Assembly: GCA_025201345.1 (NCBI GenBank)
Contig: JAIXMG010000014.1
Span: 310,001 to 374,000 of the forward strand
Direction: 5' to 3'
DNA length: 64,000 nucleotides
Source of the DNA: Thamnidium elegans
Taxonomy: Eukaryota > Mucoromycota > Mucoromycetes > Mucorales > Mucoraceae
Part shown: positions 34,883 through 46,464 of the stretch, in pieces
Position numbering within the stretch: the first letter of the stretch is position 1
Layout of the letters: the number at the start of each line of letters is the position of its first letter
Position numbers and translations under genes: made by a program
The notes under the pieces: generated by a model
What the model saw: the letters and a program-made list of their open reading frames with translations, nothing else
Database searches by the model: none
Told to the model about the DNA's origin: nothing

Positions 34883-35418
34883 TTATGGATATCTTGGCCA
34901 GCTAGACTTTACGCCAAACGAGCCAGTATTAGCTGTAGAGTCTATGTTTGGATCGATAAAACCAGCACTAGTTGACCGATTATGTAATGCAGATTCTGGT
35001 GTATCATGCATCTGTTGTGAACCAAGCGCGCTCGGGGCATAAAACGACGAATGTGCCGCCAATGATGGTTGTGCTACAGAAGACGTAGCGGCGGTATTTT
35101 CTATTCCAAAGGTAGCCGATTGAGCTTTAGTCGGTGATTGATTCAGCACAACAGACGATTCTTTTTTTATTTTTTCTTCTCTCTTCGTTACATCCGTGCT
35201 ATTTTCTGTCTTTCCTCCTTTAAACCAACTCACCCATCTTTCTAATGCAGCATTATCACTGACTTGAAATAAGAATACCAATCCAACTGTTGTTCGCACC
35301 CTAAATGAGTGGTGATTAGATTCTTCGGAGGGAATAATTTCACAGTCGGTATACGAATGCAACGTAGCATTTTTCTTGGTTTTCTAAGTCGATATAGATT
35401 AGCTTATTAATCAGATTA

Positions 35419-35452
<34 letters not shown>

Positions 35453-38400
35453 ACCTACATCAGTCAAGACAAAGAAACGTTTCATAGGAACGAGTATAAT
35501 ATGTCTTAATTCCCAAATAGAAAAAAACTCGAGACGAGCCATCTTTTTAACAGGAAGAACGCCTTCATGTGCTTGTACAGTAAAATCAAATAAGTTTTTG
35601 GCTACAAGGTTTAAGTTTAAGTTTTCCTCCAACGAGGAAGAATAAGATGGCTTGGTCAGCTCCACCTCGCTGTCTGCATTCATTCGGTACATACTAAATT
35701 TGGTCGTTTCCTTGAGAATAACACGCATAATAATAATAAACTTTGGAAAGTAAAGTACTAGCAGTGAGAAAGTTACCGCAAATAAAACACTCGATATTTT
35801 TAAATAAGAGGCTACTTTATAATCATCCAGTGATAAAAAGAAACCCGGGCAAGAAATCAGTGCTGCTATTCCACTATTACTATTTTTTTAAAAAATAAAT
35901 AAAGTAGGTAAAATCGAAATTAATTCAGTCTTGTATTGAGTATTACTTACTAGCTAACATAAGCAATTTGACTCGTCTCAGACCATTTACTACTAATATT
36001 TCTTGTCTATAAAAACTAATTAATACTGCTGATACTTTAATTATATACATGTATAGAATCAATTACCTTGAACGCAAGGAATGTAGACAGGAGAATCAAT
36101 AAATAGCCCCATACCAAAACCATAATTTCGGCCATGGTAATGTATCCCCAATTTCCAAATTCAGCTGTTGGGTAAGAACAGATCCAACAAAAGGTAGTTC
36201 TGGAAAGAGTGTATTCATCTATTTCAAGCGGATAAACTGAAAACCAAGTAACCAAGGGTAAAATGGTTAAAATAGTAAAGACGGCTACAATTCTCGCAAG
36301 GTAGTATGATCTCAATCTCGTAGTTCGTACAGTAAAAACATTTTGAAAGCTACAAATCAGTTAATATTTTTCTTCTTCTTCTGTATTACACATTACAAAC
36401 TTACATTCTGTAAATTCTGATTTTTTAAAAAAAAAATGGTTAGCGTCAAATTATTATTATTGTAATGGTGTACTTGTGTTACCTATAATTTTTAGCTATC
36501 ATACTACCAATGGTTAATGAAAAACCAACACTTAAAAATAGTTGCAATAAAATACATTTCAGCCTGGTAGGTTTCCCTAAACATAAAACAATGCCGACGT
36601 ACATCATGGCTAGACCAGTAATCTGTAAGTAACAAAAGAAAGGACTTGCAATCATGATGGGTTTCAGGTGTCTAAAACAAAATACGAGCACAAACATGAG
36701 GACGCAACAGGAAAACCCAATAACGCATGTAATAAAAACGAAAAGTCCGTATCCTTCATAAATATTAGAATTCATTGCTAAATGAAACCATATGTTAATA
36801 GAGAGTGATACTTTTGTTTTTGTTATAAATTTTACCATATCGCATTATCGTTTCAGATGGTTTTTCGGTTGTGTTCCCAAGATACTCAATGGTAACGTTT
36901 GGGTTAAGTTCGAAGTGATTCAATTTTACTAGAGCGTAAGGAACGGCTATGCCATTTTTCATGAATGATATATCAAAGGAGCTTGGAACGCGAGATTAGT
37001 TTTCCCGGTAGTTTTTTTTTTTTTTTTTTTTTTTTTTTTCAAGATAAATATATTACCTTACACTTAAATCGCCTATATAGTTAAATGATAAATTGTTTGT
37101 ATTAGTTAAAATCTACTAGATTTTTTCAAAAAAAAAAAAAAAAAAAAGGTTCATACCGGTGTCATTAAACAACATAAGGCCTATATAAAATTAAAAGTTT
37201 TAGTGTATACGCAATAAAACGAAATATGACAAATGTATGTACCTCCAGGTCCCGTATAACTGAAATTATAAAATGAAGGTGTCATATTTGAAGAATTAAA
37301 AACTCGTTTTCTCAAATCCATCAGACCTACTGATCTGCCTCCCGGATATATATCTAGAGCCTAATATATATATATATATATATATATACGAAAAGAGTTA
37401 ATTTTTTTTTTATTAAGCTTTCTTATACTTACGCGATTCAATCCAAGTGCAAGTAATTCAGTGCATGAATAAGCAGAGGGACCATTGAATGACAATCCTT
37501 CGATTTCCCAGCGTTCTGGTTGTATACTTTAGAAAAAAAGTTATTGTCTAATCGGGTTTTTGTGTTTTCCAATCTATACTTACTACCCGTCAGGAATAGT
37601 TTGAGTTTTCCATAATTCCTTTAAGCTGTCAAATCTCGGTTCGCCAGTAACTACAATATATAAAGTTACTAAGCTATAAAAATTATGTGGGTTATGTCTA
37701 GTTGACTTTATGTTGCCGCATACAATCCCATAATCCACTCGCAAACATGAGTCCGTCAAACGCTTCAATTTTCGGTAGTTTGGGCTCGCCTCTGAAAACT
37801 GGTGAAATATTATTCATGACTATCCAGACCCATCCCTTTTTAAGTAATCCCATACTCCTATTTAGCCATTATTTTAATAAATAGCCGATAATGTTGTATA
37901 TACCTGCATATATTTACTCTGCTTCTTTTAAAATTGACATCTGCATAGTTGGCCTTAGATCAGCAATTGCCACTATACGGGTTCCAAGTTCTATTAATGC
38001 TTTCAATGTTTCTAGTTATAGTCTATGTTTAGCTAAAATGACAGTATTTTAAATATATGAAAAATAAAAAAGGTATTACTATTTACGTGTCTTCCTTGTG
38101 AACTGTATAAAGGAAGTCGATCCACTTCGATACTAGGCTCCATACTTGCTTTGATTTCCATTTTTTCCAAGGCTATCATATAATTTTGTTTCGTTTCAAT
38201 GACTATATATATAGTTTTTAGTAAAATATACCTTGTTGTCCTGGTCCATCAAGTGTATAAATCAGAGCGATTCTTTTCCAACCCATATTCTTTGTCCAAT
38301 CAATAAAGGCTTCGCCATACAGTACTACATTGGCTGTAGTTCTAAAGAAATACGGATATGCTGCTTTGTTAGAAAGAGTCGACGTTGCAGAAGCGCAAGA

Positions 38401-38953
38401 ACATTGTGGGATTTGAAACATTCCTGTAAGACCTGCAGAAATCTCGGTCGATGAAGATGCCATATCACCTATTACTGCACTTTTTGTTGTAAAAAATAGA
38501 TTAATAAATAAAAAAAAGGTTAAATGTGGTTTATCGTTAATATTTACTCGACTCCATTTTCAATCATTTTTACAGTGTTCCAGGTGACATCTCCCGCTGA
38601 AGTCTCGTCTGCATAATAACGTATAAACTTTAAATCGACATCTACATATATGCACTGTAAATAACAGGGTTCATTTATTTATATAATTCCATTGTACCTG
38701 GTAAAATATTGCTTTCCTTTATATAGTCAGCTGCCAGTTTAATACTTAGTTCACTTGTTAAAATCATATTCCTAAGGTCCGAATTATTGTTTATTTCTGT
38801 TGCATTTGGGAATATGATGCCTATTACATATTCTGGTTTTTGATTGAGGTCTATAATCGTTTCATTGTTTTTTAGTATCTGGTTTGGAGTCTGAAGAGCC
38901 GACTGAACAATATGTAAAAGGAGAAGAAAGCTTATAAAGATAAACATCATCAC
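34883..38953 (-). CDS. Class C (GABA-B type) GPCR with C-terminal PH domain
   Basis: A single minus-strand gene. It begins with a signal peptide at 38953 (MMMFIFISFLLLLHIVQS). A Venus-flytrap (ANF receptor) ectodomain runs over many small exons to about 36880 (MASSSTEISAGL, DWTKNMGWKRIALIY, LDIYPGGRSVGLMDL). A seven-helix domain follows. The 7TM part shows YGLFVFITCVIGFSC, the KNYRIYRIF loop, ARIVAVFTILTILPLVTWF, and a last pair SYNSGIAALISCPGFF and VLFAVTFSLLVLYFPKFII, closest to GABA-B receptors. The 3' exons are 36405-36416 (12 nt), 36067-36349, 35951-36006, 35459-35879 and 34883-35383. Exon 35459-35879 codes TM6-TM7, the juxtamembrane tail and the start of a PH domain (KRFFVLTD), completed in the last exon (FRVRTTVGLVFLFQV, LERWVSWFKG). 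So the PH domain belongs to the receptor. A Ser/Ala-rich tail ends the protein. Heterotrimeric G-protein coupling is inference; the ligand is unknown. Confidence 0.85.
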
Positions 38954-38985
38954 GCTTTTATTTATTTATTTGTTTGTCTTTTTTG

Positions 38986-39020
<35 letters not shown>

Positions 39021-39743
39021 AAAGGGAAAAGAAAAAGAGGAGATCTATTTTTTTTTTTTAAAAAAAAAAGGCTTCTACGATCTATTGAACGCGGGCGACG
39101 GAGTTCCACTCTTTATTTGGCTGTCCTCCTTTCATTTGAATGACCCAAACTACTGTGTAGTACAGACGATTAATTGAGCGAAAACGAACGCGGAATTTCT
39201 ATGATATTTTCAAGGTACCAAATAAAATAACATTGGTGGATATAACTCTTTTTAGTAGTTGTGGGAAATGACCGAAAGGGAACTTTTTAAAGGGAACTTT
39301 TTAGCCTATACATCCTTTGGTAAAAAAAAAAGTTTTTGAGTCCCTTTTTTTTTAATTACCAATTTGCGAGGGAAAAAAAACGTTCTTTTTTTTTTATATA
39401 TATAATAATTGTAACAGATAACACAAAGAAATTCTTGTACTACAAGCATTTTAAACTAGAGGTGCAACCATTTTCCTTCTCTTTTCTGACAGTAGCATTT
39501 TTTTTTCTTTGTAACCAGGGAAAAAAAAAAAAAAAAAAAAAAAAATTAAGGTCTTATCTTTCCTGTCAGTAATAGATTGTTGCTAACTGATCTGCAGACT
39601 AAAGTATTTTAATACATTTTTAATACTTCCTTTCCGAGCTTATTTTTCGTCGGGAAAAAGTAATATACTTATTCTTTATTTATTATTATTATAACATAAA
39701 GAGCCCAAAAAAAAAAAAAAAAAAAAGCGGGATTTTTTTTTTT
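38954..39743. other. Intergenic, homopolymer-rich
   Basis: Promoter side of the GPCR gene and 3' side of the next gene. It has A runs at about 38989-39018 and 39521-39545 and a short direct repeat of AAAGGGAACTTTTT near 39276-39303. No gene is supported. Confidence 0.5.
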
Positions 39744-42700
39744 TTAAATGAAGGCGTTTGGCCAAATTTCTTCAATAACAGGATTACTCATAAGTCCCTT
39801 GACAAATCCTCTCCAAACAGCACTTTTTGTAGTCTCATCGTTCCACTCGGCAAATCTCGTACCTTCGACAATCTGATCATCATCTTCCAGCTTGATTTTC
39901 TTCTTGTTATTATTTTGTTGGTCAATAACCAAAGCAGAAAAGAACCATTTACCCAATTTTTTTACAGAGTCAATACGATCATGCATTAAAACAAGACAGT
40001 CGCTAGTAAATACACCTAACGTTTGTCCTTGGAAGAAAGACATATTTTGGCGAGCACATTCATCTAATAATGAGGGTAAGGTATCTTGTAATAAACAACA
40101 AAGTAAATTAAAGCAGCTATTATGTGTATTGACAGAGTAGAGTAAAGGTGTAGTGATTAAGCAAGATCCAAGCTCAGCTTTTTTTTTTTTAAAAAAAAGA
40201 TAATATTAGTATATATTAGAAGCCTTTTTACTTTTTTTTTTAAAAAAAAAACTTACCTGCTCGAACTGCTCCACCACTTTTACCAGCTTCTAACACTTGA
40301 TCAACGATCATACTAATAAACCAATGTCCTCCACCAATTTCTAAAACAGTTTCGAACAAGGACATGTCTAAATAATGCGATACAACCTGCTGCTTTGAAT
40401 TATCATTTTCATCCCATAAGGTATTAGGATCAGCATCTACATCGTTCATAAACATTGATCTTCCACTTTTGACAATATATTTGAACATTAATTCGGCCTT
40501 TTCAAACAAAGTACTAGGTGTGACATTGGTAGTAACAGTTTCAGTATGTAACATAGAATGATCTTCCGTAAGCTTATCCATTTTATTGTTGGTCATGATA
40601 AACTGAGTTAACTCAGACATACCCTTTGCTAATTCTACATTTCTTTCTTCTTCTTCTTTAGTCAAAAATGCACTCTCTTGACGCTTAAATTCTAAAAGAG
40701 ATTCTAGTGAGCCCAAGACTGGATGTAAACTTATTTCACGAGGTAAGGCAATATCTGACATGATCAATTGTCGAAGACATGTTAATGCAATGGCAGATTG
40801 CCCACTTAAGAGCTCTTCACATATAATCAAAATAATTCCAGATAATGTAAAATCTAAAAACTTCTTTTGGAAGTAAGAGATCATACCAGTAAATGCATCA
40901 CTTTCCATTTGATTACAAGAATAAAGCGTGATACAACGTTGGATAATGGTAGGTACAATCATTAAAAGGTCTTGTGGTTTAGAGGTACGAAGTAAATCAT
41001 CAGAGAGTCCATCACCGCCTGCCAATGCGCTCATCCAACGGTTAATAAATGGTTCCATAGCATCGTCTCGTATATCTACACCATAAATCATAGGTCCTTG
41101 TGTAAAGAATTTATAAACAAATCCTTCCTTATCAGAAAATACTTTATTCATATTGCGATAGAGTTTAAATCTTTTGACCACAGATACAGTCAAGTTCCAT
41201 ATCTTTCCAAACTTATTATAAAGTAATTGCACCCCTTCTAATTCATCCTCTCCGCGGTTTGTAGAGGTCTCCTCTTCTACGTCCAACATATTGTTATCGG
41301 AGGGGTTCCAATGATTACAAATACCTTCTAAGGGCCCGATGAGTTCATGGGACGTATAAAGTTGAAGTATCAAGTCAACACTACAGGGACATTCAGATAA
41401 TGCATCACAAATTTTTGACAAGGCATAAAAGTCTTGATTAGCTGCCTTTTCTTTCAATAAAACAAGAACAAAATCTACAATCCTTCGTAAATGGATAGGT
41501 GAAATGAGACCAATATGCAGTAATTCGGTTAATCCTGAAAAGGTCACATTAGTTTTTAAGGACACAAATCGTTGATCTATGTTCTAAAATAACGTATTTA
41601 ATTAAATTAACTTCTTAACAAAAATAAAGAAATAATTACCTGATCAATGATATGAGCAGCAGTCTTTTCGGGCACGATTTCCATATCATCCTTCTTTTTC
41701 AACAGTTCAGTAGCTGCCCAAGGACGAATAAATCCATCGCGTTCGCATACTTGAACTATATTGGTAAAAATATCGTTGTTACTTATCGAGCGAATGGATT
41801 TAGTGATAGTGGTCGTATTTAAGTCGATCTCGTAATCAGTATCATCCATTAACTCCATGAGATCATCGACATCCTCATCCTCACCAAATGCGATACGTTC
41901 AACAAGCATTGAAGACATAGAATCTGGTGCATAAAATTCAGAGCAACAAGGGCGTGGGCTACATGCATTTACTAATCCGGTAAATGCTTGTAACTCTTTT
42001 AACGAAGATTCTAGTGAATTCATCTAAATAATAATAAATTGTGAGAAAACCCTTCTAATTAGTAAATAGCTGTTATATACCTCATTTTCGTCATGTTGCT
42101 TTTCTTGATCACCGTTCTCTTGTTTTTTCTTTTGAAATTTACCTATCAAAAATGGTAATTTAACTAATACCAAACTCTTCCATAATAAGCGATTGGTAGC
42201 AGCAACGGAATTACAGCTTTTATTTTCCTTTACATCGCCATCGTCACCAGGAGGTCCCTTACAAGTTGTATTTAAAGAAGCTTCTCGTAATCCAGTTAAA
42301 GCAGTCATCCAAAGTTCAAAATAAAATGACTCATCAAATGAACCTTTAATAGTTTGAAGCTTCAATAAATGATCTACAATATAATCATCATCCAACGAAG
42401 GTCTAATTTGAACCATATGATACAACAATCCCATTAGGCCAGCACTTGGCATAGCTCTTGCTGTACCTTCATCTTCCAACTCATGATATTTCATATGTAC
42501 TGCCATTCTTCGCTCCAAATCTCGGTCAGTTAGTCGTTGAATTAACAATACAAGTTTTTGAATATGAGGATTTTGTGAAGCAATGGGACATTTGGTATCT
42601 TGAGACTCCAGCTTGGATTGGCATTGAACCCAAGGTTCGTGATCTACTTCCATACCAGCTTGACGTCTTTGATTATTGCGTACTTCAAAGATACGTTTTG

Positions 42701-43603
42701 CGTTCTTTTTCTCAATTAACGTCATCACAATTCGAGCAGCTAAAGCGGCATTTTCTACAAGGATCAGGGATGGGTGATGCTCAGTACTAGAAGGCTGGGT
42801 ATTGATATCCTTCATATCTGTATCACGATCATCTTCTATATGTTGTGTATTGTCCATATCTAATGTAGCGTCAGGATCGTTATATGACGCCTGTGAAGTA
42901 AATGAAAACTGTGAATCAAAATTAGGTTGTGAATTATGAAATGATATGGCTGATACAAGTGTAGCTTGCGTCATGGTGGGTGAATTAGCGTAAGATTTAG
43001 GGTAGAGACCCACAGCAACAATATGGGACAGCATTTGGAACGTGTCGCTTAATATATTGACCCAAGCATTCTCCTGACCTTGTTGCAAATCAGTGACGAT
43101 AATATCAGCGTTAAATGAAGTGGTAAGTAATGTAGAAAGTAGTTTCAAGATGAAGGACCATTGATATGGATGGCGACTAGCCGTTGATTCACCAAATGGA
43201 ATCAAGTGTGATATCAAAGTTTGTGCTGAAACAAGTTCGGTATTAGTTGCAAATGTCAAATAAGATTCGAGCAAAGGATCGGAAACTCGATTAAAAGAAA
43301 AGATGGAGGTGAGTAATAAATCTAGTAACAAAGTTAATAGACGTAATATCATTTTCAATTGGACATGTGCATGCATAACAAGTATTTACCGCAAAGTGAT
43401 GTTTCTTGATCGCCAGCTTCAAGACATTCCTTTGTTGGCACAACCCACTAAAAAAAAAAAAAAAAAAAAAAAAAAAGGGAAATGGTCAATCATAAGAAAC
43501 TCAAAAACCTTTTTTTTTTGTTTTATTATCTTACTTGTTCAGAAGTAAAACCATGTAAATAAGCATATCGAAGAATAACTTCGAGTTGGTTTGCTGGTGC
43601 CAT
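39744..43603 (-). CDS. Probable Mediator complex subunit 5 (Nut1/Med5-like)
   Basis: Large helical protein of about 1,150 residues, read from the ATG at 43603 to the stop at 39744, with short introns near 43450-43540, 43320-43390, 42030-42080, 41580-41640, 40060-40250 and others. The N-terminus is MAPANQLEVILRYAYLHG, continuing to DPLLESYLTFATNTELVSAQ, similar to the start of fungal Med5. There is no catalytic motif. Later blocks include YHELEDEGTARAMPSAGLMG, FYFELWMTALTGLR and GLTELLHIGLISPIHLRRI. The C-terminal segment has FETVLEIGGGHWFISMIVDQ, VFTSDCLVLMHDRI and an end in NPVIEEIWPNAFI. Med5 sits in the Mediator tail and relays activator signals to RNA polymerase II. The match is by overall pattern; another large HEAT/ARM-type scaffold is the alternative. 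Confidence 0.5.
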
Positions 43604-43979
43604 TTTTTTGTTGTTGTTGCTGTCTGTTGAAGGTTAAAAAAGCAATTAAATAAAAGTTTATTCCTCTTTCTTCGCGTTTGCAACAGTCACGCTCAACTTA
43701 CTTCGGAAGTCGTAACTGGTTACACTTCAAAAGAAACAATCGATTAGCAATCAAGCAATTATTCTTATCATACAATAGCGTAAGTGTAATTTATACCTTC
43801 AAGAACACCTTAGAAATCCACCCCGTAATGCTGAATCAGTCAGTCAGAATTGCCTCAAAAAGACTGAAAAATAGACAAAGTGTGTGTAGTCTATAAATCG
43901 TGACATGCACGTGAATAACACGTGATATTTTAATATTTTAACAGTGATATTATTTTTAGTGATCTTAAATAATATCAAC
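43604..43979. other. Intergenic between Med5-like gene and tRNA-Pro
   Basis: No gene seen. A 12-bp sequence at 43879-43890 recurs exactly 200 bp downstream, beyond the tRNA. Confidence 0.6.
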
Positions 43980-44051
43980 GGTTTCTTGGTTTAGTGGTAT
44001 AATTCTCGCTTAGGGTGCGAGAGGTCCCGGGTTCGATTCCCGGAGAAGCCC
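43980..44051 (+). tRNA. tRNA-Pro (AGG)
   Basis: A 72-nt cloverleaf without intron. The acceptor arm is GGTTTCT with AGAAGCC (one G-U pair) and discriminator C, as usual for eukaryotic tRNA-Pro. The anticodon stem is CTCGC/GCGAG with anticodon AGG at 44012-44014. The T arm is CCGGG/CCCGG with loop TTCGATT. A T-rich terminator-like run (CTTCTTTTTA) follows directly, suited to RNA polymerase III. Confidence 0.96.
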
Positions 44052-44131
44052 TTCTTTTTATTTATTTTTGTAAAATGCAGTGTGTGTAGTATATCTGTGT
44101 TACCATTGAGTAGATACTTATGTTAATAAAA

Positions 44132-44331
44132 GGTAATAGTAAGTTTAAGTGGGCGCCAGTTCCTGTTTTATAAGTAGAACAACTTAGGTAAAATAAGGAG
44201 TTTTAGATAAAAGCACAATGGGGAGTAAGATCCAAGGGGATTAAAGTATAAAATAAAATATAGAATAAAGAGATGAATAAAAGAGCTAGTTAAGAGGTCT
44301 TTTATAAGTTAAAGAAGTATAAGATTAAACT
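44132..44331. repeat. Diverged direct repeat, unit A (partner at 44450-44601)
   Basis: It shares with 44450-44601 the ordered segments GGTAATAGTAAG, AGTTCCTGTTTTATAAGTAG, GTCCAAG/ATCCAAG, AAAATAAAAT, GGTCTTTTATAA and AGAAGTATAAGATTAAA. The second copy lacks roughly 50 bp. The pair sits just downstream of tRNA-Pro, which would fit remains of an element that inserts near tRNA genes or a simple local duplication. Confidence 0.8.
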
Positions 44332-44449
44332 ATAAAGAAAAAGAAAAAAAAAGGGAGAACCGTGTAACACCACACTACATTTATTACTATCAGACTTATC
44401 TATTAAAATAACTTTCACAGGGTGGTAAAGTGTAAAAAGAGTATAATAA

Positions 44450-44601
44450 GGTAATAGTAAGAAAAGTGAGCATCAGTTCCTGTTTTATAAGTAGAACGAC
44501 TTGAGTAATAAAGTAAGGTCCAAGCGAATTCAGATACAAAATAAAATAAAAGAACTTGATTTAAAGGTCTTTTATAATTTAAGAGAAGTATAAGATTAAA
44601 T
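44450..44601. repeat. Diverged direct repeat, unit B (partner at 44132-44331)
   Basis: Second copy of the duplicated block, with deletions and substitutions. Order and orientation of the shared segments are conserved. Confidence 0.8.
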
Positions 44602-45259
44602 TGTTTACAAAAAGTGAGTTGCATTTTATTATATTATTTTGGTTTTCTTGTACTAGGTCAACAAAGACGAACTTTGTTAACATTTATTTCATAAGAACTC
44701 GATTGCAATTGTACTTAATTAAATTATATATTATTTTAAAAGCTTGGAACAAAATATCACTTTTTACATCTTTTGTTATTATGCTACATTCTCTTTTATA
44801 ATCCATTTGATCATTCTCTCGCTCTTAAAAAAAAAAAAATCGTACAAGATTTTAAGAGCAAGAATAATTACTAAAAGAAAACGTAACTGTCAATTGCAGA
44901 GTATAATAATAGTAGAAGAGGAAACATATTTTTTTTTTCTTTCTTCTTTGGGTTCATACATACAGGTAAATAATGGCTACTTATTGGAATAAACGCTTGT
45001 TCAGCTTCTCGTTCTTTTTACTGTAAATATAATACCCCAAAAAATAGAATAAAAATACAATTGATTTAAATTGTACTGACTCAAGAGGCAATATACGTCG
45101 GCTTTGAAAGTCAATCTAAAAAGTGTATTGATCATCTACATTTTCACAGTCCACTTTTTTTTTTTTTTTTTTTTTTTATCTCCACTGAGTCAGGAATTGG
45201 TGTATAAAAGGTGGTTTCTGATTTTGAAATATGAACCTGCCCTGACTATTCTTCAACTG

Positions 45260-45963
45260 ATGTCATACATCTCATCGCTTAATCTGCTCAACGCAGATTC
45301 ACCTGCTCCTATAAATGAGGAAGTATTTCAGGAAGAATTAGCCCTTTGGGCTAATGCTCAATTTAGTTTCGACACTACACCAGGTTCTGCTCTAACAGAC
45401 GACGACAAAAAAGAAAGTGTTTTTGAAACTCTCTCAAAACTAACTCAACTTGGTAATAAATATAAATAAGTATTATATATATATATGCAATTAATTATTA
45501 TTTTTTTTTTTTTAAAAAAAAAGTTCAACCTAATGGAATTCAACAGGATATGGTTCCACCTGTATCATTAGGATACTATCAGTCTCAACCAGTCATGACA
45601 ACTAATTTACCTAGAATTGCACCAGCACCTGGGCCCACAAGTGCTCTCCAATTATTGGAAAATAACAACATGATGTTGAGCAATAACAAGAAACGTAATA
45701 TGTCTGATATTATTGATGATGGAGATCTTAGTATTGACGATGATAAAAGACGCAGAAATACAGCTGCATCAGCTCGATTCCGTATGAAAAAGAAGCTCCG
45801 TGAACAAGCTCTTGAAAAGACGACCAAAGAAATGGCTGATAATGTCGAGAAGCTTGAATCTAAAGTAAAAGAACTTGAAATGGAAGCTAAATGGCTTCGT
45901 GCTCTTGTTGTTGAAAAAGATCCTAAACTTTTATCATCTTCTACATTGGAACAAGATAATTAA
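45260..45963 (+). CDS. bZIP transcription factor (Met4/Cys3/ATF4-like)
   Basis: 210-aa DNA-binding protein from exons 45260-45452 and 45524-45963. The C-terminal basic region reads DDKRRRNTAASARFRMKKKL, with the bZIP contacts Asn-x-x-Ala-Ala/Ser-x-x-Arg intact. It runs straight into a leucine zipper (heptads around ALEKTTKEMADNVEKLESKV and ELEMEAKWLRALVV). Fungal factors with this exact style of basic region (NTAASARFR-KKK) include regulators of sulphur metabolism and amino acid starvation responses. The N-terminal part is acidic and could activate transcription. The ATG at 45260 is the first that avoids a hydrophobic non-bZIP-like leader, but upstream exons cannot be excluded because the frame stays open to 45104. 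Confidence 0.85.
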
Positions 45964-46418
45964 GCTCGGAGCTCTCTCTCTCTCTCTGTCTCTCTGTCTC
46001 TCTCTTTTCTGCATGATTTACTTTATATTAAAAAAAGAAAATACTTTTGAATGTAATTGATAAAAAGAAGAAGGGATATTAAAGCAAATATTTTTTTTGA
46101 TGCTTTACATTACCTTCAATTTTTTCTTTTTTGTCTAAATGTTTAATGTACCTTTCTATTTTTCATTTGTCTGTTCTCAAGATTACGCTATCAATGATCA
46201 AACTTGCGTAATCTGAAATTAACTTGATTGATTGGTTCCATCTTTCAGGTATTACCAACTGTTGATCTCTAATGGGATCTATTTTTTTTTTTTGGGATCT
46301 TTTTACATTTCTTAACTTGCATTGTACAATTTATAGCTTGTAGTCCTTCTTAATATACTCTATAAAAAATAAAATAAAACGAATACAACCTACATATAAA
46401 ATAAAAACATTTAGCTGG

Positions 46419-46464
<46 letters not shown>

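Larger units (their letters stand above)
44052..45259. other. Intergenic region with a diverged direct duplication
   Basis: About 1.2 kb. Two related blocks (44132-44331 and 44450-44601) are listed separately. The rest is AT-rich, with a T run at about 45153-45178 upstream of the bZIP gene, and no supportable gene. Confidence 0.5.

Noticed and set aside
34883..35728. Separate two-exon PH-domain gene starting at the ATG at 35728
   Set aside because: The frame continues upstream without interruption through TM7 and TM6 of the receptor in the same exon, so the PH part is the receptor tail.
39744..43603. SAPS-type phosphatase regulatory subunit as identity of the large helical gene
   Set aside because: The conserved SAPS repeats are not visible; the N-terminal DPLLESYLTFATNTELVSAQ pattern and the C-terminal layout fit Med5 better, though only moderately.
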